64,000 nucleotides of DNA from CAWBVG01 sp963792175. Its GTDB lineage: Bacteria > Acidobacteriota > Vicinamibacteria > Vicinamibacterales > CAVVIG01. How positions within the stretch are numbered: position 1 is the stretch's first letter; every line of letters starts with the position of its first letter. The notes under the pieces are model-generated. The model saw only the letters and a program-made list of their open reading frames with translations. It was not told where the DNA came from and did no database searches. The DNA lies in assembly GCA_963792175.1 (NCBI GenBank), contig CAWBVG010000031.1:310001-374000 (forward strand), given 5' to 3'. Of the stretch, positions 39,038-50,447 are shown in pieces. The position numbers and the translations under genes are program-made.

Positions 39038-39672
39038 TTACGCCGTGGGGCGCCGGTCGCGCTTGAGCGCCGCGCCGATCAAACCGGTGCCGAGGAGAAA
39101 GAGGAGTGCCGTGGACGTGGTGTCAGGCACAGCCGTCGAGGTCACAGCGTCCGCATACACTCGAACGCCAATTTGAAGTCATAGGGTGATCATATGTCCC
39201 GCCAGCCCCGATTGCCTCATTGCCCGGGAGGGGGAACTGGCTCGGTGACGGCATGTTTCCATCGAAGCCTGCATTTGGCACTTCAAATGCCACCCAATAA
39301 CTGCCAGGCCCGATCAGGACGCTCCATCCCAATGGCCCGTACCATCCTCTGTCACCTGTTATGATCAATGATTCCTCGAACAACGGTGGCGCAACAACAT
39401 CAGGGACGTCGCCGCCGTTGAAGGTACAAGCGAAAACGGACTTCGCCGCCCGAGGGAACGGATCGATTCCACCCTCGACGCCCGTGATGATGAAAATCTG
39501 TGACGGAGAACTGGGCGGCAAGCCACTGGTCATTCCGCAAAGCCCAGTCGTTACAAGGGGGGCCGCAGGGCGACAAGGGCCCGCGTCCCGTGTCAACAAT
39601 CGGCAGCGCGTCCGCGGGCCGTGCGGTAATGAGTCCGGCTGTCATGATGAGGGCGAGGGTCAGTTTTCGCAT
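39038..39672 (-). CDS. Secreted VPDSG-CTERM-type exosortase substrate
   Basis: About 211 residues. ATG 39672 opens a signal peptide (MRKLTLALIMTAGLITARPADAL). A beta-rich extracellular domain follows (FACTFNGGDVPDV, ESLIITGDRGWYGPLGW, YWVAFEVPNAGFDG). The C-terminus, joined by a frame change near 39150, reads VPDTTSTALLFLLGTGLIGAALKRDRRPTA: a VPD-x-x-ST box, a hydrophobic helix and a basic end, the layout of the VPDSG-CTERM sorting signal cut by exosortase. Frame change near 39510 as well. The extracellular domain is not recognised. It sits next to the giant metalloprotease pair. Confidence 0.75.
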
Positions 39673-40029
39673 CTTGTATCCTGCGTCGCCCGTAAGGTTT
39701 TGCGAACCGCGAAGCCGCCCAATGATCTAGTTGGGCGCGAGTACGATGATCGATCCTTTTGCATCGGAATTGTTGATCAGCCCGAAGCGCTTAGCAACGG
39801 TCAACTGGCAGCGGAAGTAATCGTTCCTGGTGGCGACTTCTGTCTACTTCCTCGGTCGTTGACCGTTGAAAACTACTTTGGGTTCGGAAACAAGTCTTGT
39901 AAGGATGAACCCATGAGCGGGGCAACCGACTGCCGATCTGATCGACCAACGTCGTATGAGGGAACATCTAATGAATCGCAACGGTCTGCTGTGCCGAGCT
40001 TGCCAGGTAATTGACCGTGGGGCGCTGTG
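39673..40029. other. Intergenic region, about 357 bases
   Basis: No gene supported; short open frames on both strands look like shadows. Moderate GC; the upstream side (near 39690) would hold the promoter of the VPDSG gene. The stop of the upstream giant protein may lie inside it if a further frame change exists. Confidence 0.4.
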
Positions 40030-43000
40030 TCAGCCGGTACAACGCAACTGCCGATCCCTGTTGGACTGAACGTGCCCGTGTTTGGATCTGACTAAATCGC
40101 AGAATCCGCTTACCTTGCTGAATGTGATCGTGCCGCCCGAGTTGTTGAGCCCAAACACTCTAAAGTTCGGTCCAGGATATCTCGGCGCCGGCACCGGTCC
40201 GAACCGCGTCGTCGACGCCGCCGGGTTGATCGTGAGTGTGCCCTTCGTAAACGGCGTGAAGTCGTAGTTCGTCGCTGTCAGCGGACCGCTGCGCGCAGGT
40301 GATACGCCTGCGCCGTCTCTGGACCGTACACGCCGGCATTGGTTGTCGCGTTTGCCGTCGACGCGCAGGCCGCCGTACCAGTTACGCCGCTGCTCGCCAG
40401 CATCTGACCACCGACAAACCCGCTCAGCGTCGCCGAGAACGCCGGATTGGCGGCGCCGTATGCCCGGCTTGCGTTGTTCGCCGTCACAGCCAGATGCGCC
40501 TTCTGAATCACCTGGGTCGAGGGGTGAAGAGGTGCTGCCGTAGAAAATGTGCTGCGCCGTGTCGCAGTACGTCGTGAGTTGCCGCAATAGACCGCCGTGA
40601 TCGAATGGGTACCGGCGTTCAGGAGCGTCCCCAGCGATGCGGTGCTGAACGTGGTCTGGCCGCCGGAGAGCGTTCCCGTTCCGAGCGTGGTCGAGCCGTC
40701 CTTGAACGTCACAATTCCGCTCGGTGTCCCCAATGAAGGCGACACGGGCGTCACGATTGCCGTGAACGTGAGGGTCTCTCCATAGACCGACGGACTCTTC
40801 GATGAAAATACATCCGTGTCGTATGACCGAGAAACACCGAGATCGTGACGGTTGCCGGACTGGAGTCACCGCTCATCGGCACGATCGGTGGGCCGGCTCA
40901 CGTCCCGTCGTTCGCGACGTAGGTGAAGTTATCAGATGACTCGAAATCGGCAACTGATGTGTAGGTGAAGTCGCGAACGAACGCGTCGTTCACGTTCAGG
41001 ATGACGCCATGAGATCTCAATACGCCACGGGCTGCGCAGGCTCTTCAGAACTGCCCGCAGCCCCGCGTGGTTGCTGTCGGTGTCGGTGTCGTTGATCAGC
41101 ACGTCGCCCGCCACCGGCGTGTCCTCGCTCGTGCTGTAGCTGTCGGGGTTTGCCACCGGCGCATCGTTCACCGCTGTAATGCTGGCGAAGGCCGCGTTGG
41201 CACCCTCGGAGCCATAGTCCGCGGTAGCCGAATACGTAAACGTGACGCCGTTCGGAAGCTCCGTGGGATCGACGATGGGAGTCGTTGGTGGCGTCGGCAC
41301 CGTCGCGATCGGGACGGCCGTGCCACCGCGACTGAGAATGTACTGCGAGGGAGTGAGAGAACTGGGTGCGGCCCATGTCAGGCTCGTCCTGTGCGACGGC
41401 GACCCTGTGCAGGGACCGACGCCGATCACGCAGGCGGTGAATCCATTCGGTGGAGCGCCACCAGAACCAGACCGTGCGACGCTGACGCCCGGCTACGCTC
41501 ACGCCCTCGGCTAATGCATCGCCTTCCGCCAGCGCATCGCCTTCGGCCAGTGCATCGCCCTCAGCCAACGCATCGCCTTCAGCCAACGCATCACCCTCAG
41601 CCAGCGCATCGCCTTCGGCCAGCGCATCGCCTTCGGCCAGCGCATCGCCTTCCGCCAATGCGTCTCCCTGCGACAGCAGCGCGATATTCCGGCCGGCGCC
41701 AATCTGATCGAGGCGGAGGTTGCTCCACTCGTCGAAGCCGCGAAGGGGAGTCGCGCCGAAGCTCAAGACGCCGTCGAAGTTCAAGTCCTGGATTCAGCGA
41801 AATCGGGCGTGCCGCGTCCGCGTTCCAGTCGGTAGTGTCGACCTCGCTCGGCGGCGTCGAAGCGAAACATCTTCGTCGAAGCTGGTTAACGGCGCATAGA
41901 TGACGTCGCGCCGGCTGAATGCGCAACGGGGGTGGTGCGCGTCACCGCAAACGTCTGTCCGTTGACGGCTGTGACCCTCAGGATCTCTGAATCGATCTGA
42001 ATCCCAAACGGGCCCGCCGCGGGAAAGCCGGCCGCCGAGGCGACGACGACGGACGACGCACGCGCCGTTGATGGCGTTGTTCAGTTTCGTCTGCGCAGCG
42101 GTGCAGAATCTCGTCAACGGCCGGGAACTCGCCGCGAACGCAGACGTGCCCGGCCGGATGGGCGCAAACCAGGAAAGCCGGTAGGGTGTTACAGGACTGG
42201 GCCGGACACCTACGTTCGTCTCATTGACACTGGCACCCGCGATTGTCCGGTCCCGAGAAGATCCACGAGGAACGGCACTGCTGCCGGCCTTGAATAGCCC
42301 GTGCGCCTGAAACAGATAGTTCATGACGCTCAGATCGAACGGGTTGCAGTTCGGCGGGACATACGTGGGGACGATGGTGTCGCCGACTTTGTGGCCCCAC
42401 GTCGGCGCCGCTCCGCCGTGCCAGAGAGACAAGTTGTGGCCCAGCTCGTGCAGCGTGGTCGCCGCTTGAATGTAGGGCGTAGCGACGAAGTTGACTTGTC
42501 CCAGAGACCGAGCGCGACCATGACGCTGCCACCCGGCTGGTGCGCGATGCCTGACGTACTGCTTGGAACGTGGAAGTTCGGCAGCGCCGGATCGGTGGAC
42601 TTGGCCTTGGCGCGCGCGTGCACATACAGCACGTGGTGGACAAGGCCGTTGCGCTTCGCATCGAATCGGATCCGCGGGCACGTTCCGTCTGCGATACACG
42701 CCTGCCTGCTCGTGGCGTCGAGAGCTCAGGTGCCGTCGGCGGCGACGTGTTGGTTCCGATAGTGTTGAAAGCCGAGCATCCAGCCGACCGTGCCGGGATA
42801 ATCGGGAAACTGGCATGTCCATCGGGGCGGGTGCGTATTATCGGCGAGCGGGTCGGGAACGCACTGTCGTTTCTGTGTATGGTCTCGCCGCCGCGGGCTT
42901 CGGTCCCGGCAACCAGATACGCATCAGCATCGGTCGAAGCATACGGGCTCACGCCGACGAAGCCGGCGTACGGCTTGAGGGCGTGATACGAGCTGAGAGG

Positions 43001-44372
43001 GTCCGACATCGACGTGCGCATGGATGTTGTTGGCAAGCAACGTGTCGCCCAACACCCTGATGACTTCGGGCGTCGGCAGATGAATGTGACCCCTCGACAT
43101 CGGTCACTTGGTCGACGGGTGGAATCGAAGGGAGCGGCTGCGTGAGCCGTACGTCGTTCAGGGCCGGGGCTTTCATCGCATTGAGCTCGACGATGATGTC
43201 CTTCTGTCCCGTTCGTGCGCCCATGGCGTAGAGATTCGGCAGAGCAACGCCATCGGGGTCTTTGAGCACTGCGTCCTGCGCCTCCAATCCGTCCGGGAGG
43301 CCGTCATCGTCGTGCATCCTGCACCGCTGTGCTGAAGATGATCGCCGCCAACGTCGAGGCATTCGTATGGGCCGCTGTCCGAATGGTCGAATATCGTCGT
43401 GGCGCGTTTCGCCGTAGTCAAGTTCATTCGGCAGGTTGGCCATCAACGAGCTCACGTCGAAGGTAGGATTCGCCCATCCGCGGTCCGAGGCACTCTGACC
43501 GCCCGGAAAGAGATTGGTCGGGATGACTGACCCGTTGAAGATCAGCCGTTGGTTCGGATTGTTCAAAGTTGCTCCGCCGATATACGTCAGTTTGGCGGAT
43601 GGCGTCGCAGATGACTTGTAGAACCCTTGCAGCTTGTGCGTTGTCGTCGTCGCGACTTCAGACTGGACGACGATGCCGTCATGGACGACGATTTTTCTCA
43701 ACGGTTCCGTCGGGTCTCGGTAGACCACGAACAGGCTGGCGCCTCCGCTTGCGGCGGAAGGTTTCCGATCCACCTTCCGGCAGCGCCACGGTGTGCAGCG
43801 CGAGACCGTTGGCTTGCAGGTCCGCGTCGTTGACCAGACGGTTCTCAGTCTTCTTGACGCTCGGGTTCAATGGCAACAGGTGGAGCACATCGGCGCGGAA
43901 CATCGTCAGCGTCAACGAGAGTCGATTAGCAAGGAGTATGCCGCACCAACTGACGAATTCGACTGCGCTCTCACGACACTGATGTTGTGCGTCGACGACG
44001 GGTTGACCTCTGAACGTGACTGGCGTGTGCAGCGGATCCAGATTGGTCGGAGCGGGGAAGGTCGATCGTCTCCCAGGACAAGTACGCGGCGAGAATGTCG
44101 GCGTTGGCCGGCACGCCGCCCATCGGGATGGTGCCGGTCTTTAAGCCATTCACGGGGTTGTCGGGGGAGAGATTGACACCTCCCGCGACGTAGTTGCCGG
44201 TGACGAGAAAGCCGTTCGAGTATGGCAGGGGGTTCGGCGTTTGCGCATGGCCCAGCTTCTGAGCCAACAAGTGCCGCGAGACCTATCGACAGCAACCCGG
44301 CTGTTGCGAGTCTTCGCGCAACAGAGCATGGGATCGCTGCGATCCGAGTGCGGATGCGAGGAAGGTCTTCAT
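40030..44372 (-). CDS. Giant secreted metzincin-like protein with GDALAE repeats, copy 1
   Basis: About 1,447 residues with many frame changes. In order from ATG 44372: signal peptide; NPLPYSNGFLVTGNYVAGGVN domain; a DPTEPLRKIVV and YKSSATPSAKLTYIGG domain; a calcium-loop-like MHDDDGLPDGLEA segment; a zinc-protease motif HELGHNLSLWH (42418-42450, HExxHxxxxxH) with a Met-turn SVMNY; an RLDQIGAGRNIALLSQ segment; a GDALAE hexapeptide run (41503-41669); a cadherin-like NDAPVANPDSY segment; Ig-like VYGDTLTFTA and VTFKDGSTTLGTGTLSGG; and an MBG-type LTVTANNASRAYGAANPAF module. The C-terminal stop (40030) is uncertain. Function (extracellular protease or adhesin) is inferred. Tandem paralogue of the gene at 44638-50267. 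Confidence 0.7.
41503..41669 (-). repeat. 18-bp minisatellite encoding GDALAE (about 9 copies), copy 1
   Basis: Plus-strand unit is roughly GCATCGCCTTCGGCCAGC with small changes (TCAGCC, TCCGCC). In the minus-strand gene each unit gives Gly-Asp-Ala-Leu-Ala-Glu. About nine units without spacers. Confidence 0.85.
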
Positions 44373-44456
44373 AGGCGTCTCTTCAGCTGAGTGAGGAAAA
44401 CGTCGGGCTCGAAGAGCAGAAACGTTCTCGGACCACAAAACAAACTGAGGCATTTT

Positions 44457-44486
44457 GCGAAACTATAAAGTTTCGCGCAAGCGAAA
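44457..44486 (-). promoter_or_regulatory. Alternative-hairpin leader of copy 1
   Basis: Three mutually complementary segments lie in the leader: GCGAAACT (44457-44464), AGTTTCGC (44469-44476) and GCGAAA (44481-44486). The middle one can pair with either neighbour (8-bp stem with ATAA loop, or 6-bp stem with GCAA loop; loop sequences as on the plus strand). Such mutually exclusive stems resemble an attenuator. Not found in copy 2. Confidence 0.45.
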
Positions 44487-44494
44487 TCGCCCGC

Positions 44495-44506
44495 TACTGT
44501 ACGGTA
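44495..44506. promoter_or_regulatory. Conserved operator-like near-palindrome upstream of copy 1
   Basis: TACTGTACGGTA, about 123 bases upstream of the copy 1 start; nearly palindromic around GTAC. The copy 2 upstream region has TACTGTACCGTA at the matching position (50379-50390), with flanking AGT also shared. Confidence 0.45.
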
Positions 44507-44538
44507 AGTAATTTTAAAGTCGTATAAAGTGCTCTAGT

Positions 44539-44567
44539 GGCTAGTCTTTAAGTGGCTGCGACTAGCC
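44539..44567. terminator. Inverted repeat downstream of copy 2
   Basis: GGCTAGTC (44539-44546) and GACTAGCC (44560-44567) form an 8-bp perfect stem with a 13-base loop, about 70 bases beyond the copy 2 stop codon. Possible terminator of copy 2 or part of the copy 1 control region. Confidence 0.4.
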
Positions 44568-44637
44568 AAGATTCTGACCTCATCAGCCAAATCACGGTTG
44601 AGTCGGCCGCAAGCGGTCGGTGGGAAAGGAGGGAGGG

Positions 44638-47600
44638 TTACGGCACCTTGCTCACATACAAGCCGGTCCAATATCCGGGTCCCAGGTCGTTCGGCAGCGT
44701 GTCGGTTCCAAGCAGCGTCGCCTCCACGCTGTCTACCATCGGTACGATGAAGCCAACGGCGATTCGGCCTCCCGCGGGAATCGTGACTGGCGTATCGAAC
44801 ACAATCGTGAACGTTCCAAGCGGGTCACTCGGGGCCATCGCCGGCGCCGTCGCTGACCTGAGCACGTTGTTTCGGTCCGGGATTAGGATTGGCTCCTCAG
44901 GTCCAATGACTGACCCGACGACGACTGGAACCAAAACCACCGTCGAGTCGACGTTGACTTTTCCATAGAGCGTCACCCGGTCGACGCTGACGTCCGTCTC
45001 TCCGGTGTTGGCGATGATCTCGTAGAAGTCTTTGCGGTGGGACCCGGCTCCTGCGAGCGTGCCAAACTGATGGTATAGTCCGGGGTTTGTGGAACCGGTG
45101 CTATTCAGCATGCTGGTTTGCGAGTACATCATCCCCGCCGCGTTCCCTGCGTCCAGGTAGGGATTCCCCGTTCGCCAGGCACAGGCTGCCTTGTGTCAGG
45201 ATGCGAATGTCGTCAGGCGAACCGTAGACATTCGTGCATACCGTGACAGTCCGCCGATCGGCGGACAAAGAGATCTGATCCTGGGCTCCAGCCGCAGTCG
45301 AGCACCCACCAGTCCATTCGTAACCCTGACCGTTTGAGCCGTGTGATACAGCGTTAACGGGGCTCCCAATTGCCCGTTGCTGGCCACGAGGTTGTTGTAG
45401 AGCACGATGATCCCCAGAACGTCCGTATCGAAGGTCCACGAGGCGGTCTGGGTGTTCTGCACGATGCCAGGCTGATCGTGATGGAGATAGGTGCTATTCA
45501 CGACTGTCCCGGCCGGGATGTCGAGTGGTGTGACCTGATTGGCAGAGTTAACCGTACCCGGCTCCGAGATGTCGACGTGCACCGGAGAGGTCAGGGTGAA
45601 ATTTCTTTCTCGACGAACAGGAACATATTGGTCGTGCTCGTGAGGTCATCAACCAAGACCGACGGCGGCGGGGCGATGACTAGCACGCCTGCGATGTGGT
45701 CGTGGACCGTTCCGTCCGCATTGTTGTAGTTGCCCGTTGTATCAGTGAAAGTCCACGGATCGGTCGGATAGTCGCCGACATCCGTGTGCATCGTCCCGCT
45801 GAGATTCGCCGCCGCGAGCCCCTCACCCTCGCCGATCACCCCGTGGCAGGCACCGGACGCGGTGTGGGGACTACCGTCAAACGGTAGTTGTACCCCGTGA
45901 CCACACACACCGGGTTCGCTTTGGCGATTGCGTCGGTGACCGTTCCGCTGGTCGCGTTGTAATTGTTGTTGCCATCAAACGTCCAGGGATCCGCCGGATA
46001 GCCGCCGGCGTTGGTGTGGGTCGTCGCCACCGTGTGCAGGAACGCCGTCAGATTCGAGGCACGGCCTCCACCCCGATAGCGGATCCCCCCGCCGTATGCG
46101 GATTGCCGTCGAAGACGACGTTGTATCCGACCACGACGATGATCGCGTTGGCCTTGTTGATCGTCAGCGTCCCCTCGATGAACACGGGGAAGTCGTAGTT
46201 GGTCGCCGCAGGGTGCCCGCCCGCCGGCGTAATCGGGTAGCTGCCGGCGCCGATCGCCGCGATCGCCGCGCCCGAGAGGGCGGCGCGCCCGACAGCGCGC
46301 CGGACCCGCGCAGTCCGGCGTCCGTTTCGCTGTTCACGAAATCCGGTGAGCGTTGCGGTGAACGGCGAGTAGAGGGCGCCGTCGTAGGTCTTGATCTTGT
46401 TGCCGGCGGTCACTGTCAGATGCGCCTTCTGAATCGTCTGCGTCATCGCAGTCGACGTGCTGCCGTAGAACACCGGGTCCGGCGGGCACAGCACGGACGT
46501 GTTGCCGCAATAGACCGCGGTAATCGAGTGCGGCCCGGCGTTCAACAGAGATGGCAGGGATGCCGTGCTGAAGGTCGCCTGACCTGCGCTGAGCGTTCCG
46601 GTCCCGAGCGTCGTCGCGCCATCCTTGAAAGTCACGGTTCCGGTTGGCGTTCCCAATTGGGGCGAGACGGGAGTCACGATCGCGGTGAACGTAACCGTAT
46701 CTCCGTAGACGGACGGATTCTTCGACGAGAAGAGATCGGTGATCGTATGACGAGATACGACGGTGATCGTGACCGTCGCCGGGCTGGAATCAGGGCTCAT
46801 CGGCGTCGATCCATCCGTCCACAGCCCGTCGTGCGCCACGTACGTGAACGTGTCGGCCGGTGACGACTCGAAATCGTCGTTCGGCACATAACTGAACGAA
46901 CCGTCCTCGTTCAGCGTGAAGCTCTTGGCGTGCCGGTCCGGTCACGAGCCTGGCTCGAAGCCCCGCGTGGTTGCTGTCAGCGTCGGTGTCGTTGTCCAGG
47001 ACGTTGGCCCGTCAGCGGCGCGTGTCTTCGTTACCGTTGTAGCTGTCGGGGTTCGCGACTGGCGCATCGTTCACGGCCGTGATGCTGGCGAACGAGAGGC
47101 TCGTCCCCTTGGAGCCGTAGTCCGCCGCATTCGTGTACGTAAACGGGACGCCGTTTGGAAGTTCTGTCGGATCGACGATCGGCGTCGCCGGCGGTGTCGC
47201 CACGGTGGCGATTGGCGCTGGCGCGCCCGAGCGAGTCAGGATGTACTGCGAAGGGCGTCACGGAGCTGGGCGCCAGCCACGTGAGGCTGGTCCTGTGCAG
47301 CGATACGGCTCCTGGCGAGGGATCGGGACACGATACTCCGCCAATCACGCACGCCGTGAATCCATTCGCGGGAGCGCCGCCCGAACCAATGCACCGTTTC
47401 GACGCTGATGCCTTCGGCCAACGCGTCGCCTTCGGCCAGCGCGTCGCCTTCGGCCAGCGCATCGCCTTCCGCCAGGGCATCGCCCTCCGCCAGCGCATCA
47501 CCTTCGGCCAGCGCGTCGCCTTCGGCCAGCGCATCGCCTTCCGCGAGCGCATCGCCTTCGGCCAGCGCATCGCCCTCCGCCAATGCATCTCCCTGCGACA

Positions 47601-50267
47601 ACAGTCCGAAGTTCCGGCCACCGCCGATCTGATCGAGGCGAAGAGTGTGCCAGTCGTCGGAGCCCTGCAACGAACTGCTGAGTGCGCCGTCGAAGTTCAC
47701 GTCCTGGAAGACTATGGCGATTTCGCGTTCACGCTCCAGTTCGTCATGTCGAACGTGTCGGGAGTGTCGTAGCGAAACATCTTCGTCAAGTTGGTCAACG
47801 GTGCAAAGACGACCGTCGCACCGGGCGAGTGCGGGACCGGCGTGGTGCGCGCCACGGTGAATGTCGTTCCCGTTACCGCGGTCACCCTCAGCACTTCGGA
47901 ATCGATCCGAATGCCAAACGGCCCGGTCGGGGGAAACCCGTCCTTCGAAGCGACCACGAGCGACGTCGCCGTGCCATTGATCGCGGCGTTCAACTTGGTC
48001 TGCGCGGCCGTGCAGAACTTGGTGAGCGGCTGGGCGACACCGAACGCAGGGGTACCGTCCGCGATCGGAGCGAACCAGGAAAGCCGATAAGGCGACGCCG
48101 GGCTCGTGCCGGCTTCCTACTGCGTTCTCATTAACGCTGAGGCCGGCGAGTTGTCCGCCCGAGAGATCCGCAACTTGAACCGCGCTGCCGTCCTTGAACA
48201 GTCCGTGCCCCTGAAACAGGTAGTTCATGACGCTGACGTTGAACGGCCCGCAGTTTGCCGGGACGAACGTGGGGATGACCGTGTTCCCCTGTTTGCGGCC
48301 CCAGGTCGGCGGCGCACCGCCATGCCACAGATACAGGTTGTGACCAAGCTCGTGCAGCGTGGTCGCAATTTGAATGTACGGCTTCCCGACGAAGTTGATC
48401 GTGTCCCATAGACCGAGCGTCACCATGACGTTGCTGCCAGGCTGATGGGCGATGCCCGATGTGCTGACGGCGCATGGAAATCCGGCAGGGCCGGATCGGT
48501 AGACTTGGCCTTTCCGCGCGCGTGGGCGTACGTCACCAAGTGGACAAGACCGTCGCGCTTCTCATCGAACCGGATTCGCGGGCAGGTTCCGTTGTCGATA
48601 CACGCTTTTCTCGCGGCCGTCGTCAACTCCGTCCCGTCGTTAGCGACGTGCTGATTCTTGTAGTGCTCGTACCCGAGCATCCATCCGAGCGTGCCCGGAT
48701 AATCCGGAAACTGGCACGTCCATCGCGGCGGGTTCACCGTGTCCGGAACGCATGCCACTTCCGTGAACGTCTCCCCGCCACGAGCCTCGGACCCGTCCAC
48801 CAGATACTGATCCGCCTCGGTGGAAGCGTATGGGCTCACGCCGACGAAGCTCGGATACGGCTTGAGGGCGTGGTACGCGCTGAGAGGGCCGACATCGAAG
48901 TGCGCGTGAATGTGATTGGGGCTGTTCAGAAGAATGTCGCCCAGCCCTTTGATGACTTCCGGCCATGGCAGGTGATTGTGGCCTCTCGAGTCGACCAATT
49001 GCGTGATTGGGGGACTGGCAGTCAGGTCGAACGGCGCAGCCGCGGAGCCATACGTCGTTCCCGGACGAGCCGTCATCGCGTTGAGTTCGACGATGATGTC
49101 CTGTTGCCCGGTGCGTGCCCCCATGGCGTAGAGATTCGGAAGGGACACGCCATCCGGATCTTTGAGGCCTGCGGCGGCGTCTTCGAGTCCGTCCGGGAGA
49201 CCGTCATGGTCGTCGTCCTTGACCGCCGTGCTGAACATGATCGCGCCCAGCGTGAGGCATTCGTACGGCGTGGCCTTAGTGTGGTCAATCGTCGTGGTCG
49301 CGGTTTCGCCGTAGTCCAGTTGATTCGTGTCCATCGACATCAACGAGCTGACGTTGAAGGTCGGATTCGCCCAGCCACGGTCCGAGGATTTGTTGCTGTC
49401 CGGAAAAGGATTCGTCGCGATGAGCGTCCCATTGAAGAAGATTCGTTCGTTCGGATTCTTCGCGCCTGTTCCCGCGATGTACGTGATCTTGGCGGAGGGG
49501 GTGGGGGACGATTTGTAAAACCCCTGGAGGGTTTGCGTCGTCGTCGCGCCCTGAGGCTGGACGTAGACGCCGTCGTTGACGACGATCTTTCTCAACGGTT
49601 CCGTCGGATCCCGGTAGACGACGAACAGGCTGGCGCCCGCGCTTTGCGGAGCGATTGTTCGACGTTCCCGCTTCCGGCAGGGTCACGGTGTTCAGCGCGA
49701 GACCGTTGGCCTGCAAATCCGCGTCGTTGACCAGGCGGCTTTCGGGCTTCTTGACGTTCGGGTTCAACTGCAGCAGGTGGAGCACGTCGGCGCGGAACAT
49801 CGACAGCGTCAACGACGAGCCGCTGAGCAAAGCATGACGCGCCAATCACCGGCATCGATTTCGCTTTCACGACCTGATGTACGTTCGCATCGATGACCGG
49901 TTGACCGCTGAACTTGACCGGCGTGGTTTGCGGGTTCAGGTTGGCGGAACCGGGAACGTCGATCGTCTCCCAGTACAAGTACGCTGCGAGGATGTCCGCG
50001 TTGGCCGGCACGCCCGCTCATATGGATCGTGCCGGTCGCGAAGCCATTCACGCACTGGCCCTGGCGAGGTCGACACCGCCCGACGACGTAGTTGCCGGTG
50101 ACCAGAAACCCGGTTGAGTAGGGCAGCGGGTTCTGGCCCTGGGCCTGCCCGTGCGTTTGCGCGATGAGCGCGGCAAGGCCGATCGAGAGCAGCCCAGCTG
50201 CAAACGACCTCCACAAACGTGCGTGCCGCCGGCCGGATCCCGATGCGGATGCGTGTGAGGTCGTCAT
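44638..50267 (-). CDS. Giant secreted metzincin-like protein with GDALAE repeats, copy 2 (longer)
   Basis: About 1,876 residues with many frame changes. From ATG 50267: signal peptide (LWRSFAAGLLSIGLAALIAQTHGQAQ); NPLPYSTGFLVTGNYVVGG; VPANADILAAYLYWETIDVPG; FVVYRDPTEPLRKIVVNDG; KDDDHDGLPDGLEDA calcium-loop-like; HELGHNLYLWH (48322-48354) with Met-turn SVMNY; RLDQIGGGRNFGLLSQ; GDALAE run (47409-47594); cadherin-like NDAPVANPDSY; Ig-like VYGDTVTFTA and VTFKDGATTLGTGTLSAG; MBG-like modules; then a C-terminal extension missing from copy 1 (GGYPADPWTFDGNNNYNATSG, VGDYPTDPWTFTDTTGNYNN, ending YWTGLYVSKVP). HExxHxxxxxH plus Met-turn indicates an extracellular zinc protease. Substrate unknown. Confidence 0.75.
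47409..47594 (-). repeat. 18-bp minisatellite encoding GDALAE (about 10 copies), copy 2
   Basis: About ten units of plus-strand GCGTCGCCTTCGGCCAGC type, spacer-free; read on the minus strand as (GDALAE)n. The copy number differs from copy 1, as expected for replication slippage. Confidence 0.85.
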
Positions 50268-50378
50268 AGTCGTCTCTTTCAGATTTCGCGTTGCAGATAC
50301 AGATAACGTCGCAGAATCACAAAACTAACTCGACCATTCTGCTGAATCGGGCAGTGCTGCGCAAGGACATTCGTTCGT

Positions 50379-50390
50379 TACTGTACCGTA
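50379..50390. promoter_or_regulatory. Conserved operator-like near-palindrome upstream of copy 2
   Basis: TACTGTACCGTA, about 112 bases upstream of the copy 2 start; partner of the site at 44495. The leader between it and the start also matches copy 1 (for example CAGAATGGTCGAGTTAG here and CAAAATGCCTCAGTTTG there, both followed by TTTTGTG). Confidence 0.45.
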
Positions 50391-50447
50391 AGTGTCTGCT
50401 AGAGTCCTATTAAATGGGTTCTTTATAGCGATTTACAGCCGGCACGA

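Noticed and set aside
41503..47594. CRISPR-like arrays at the 18-bp repeats
   Set aside because: No spacers, unit is too short and in frame with a protein; it is a coding minisatellite.
47408..47632. Plus-strand open frame coding PSASASPSASA-type repeats
   Set aside because: It is only the complement of the GDALAE minisatellite in copy 2; no start signal or homologous protein is expected.
39000..50300. Genomic island, prophage or IS element around the giant genes
   Set aside because: No integrase, transposase, tRNA or direct-repeat ends were seen.
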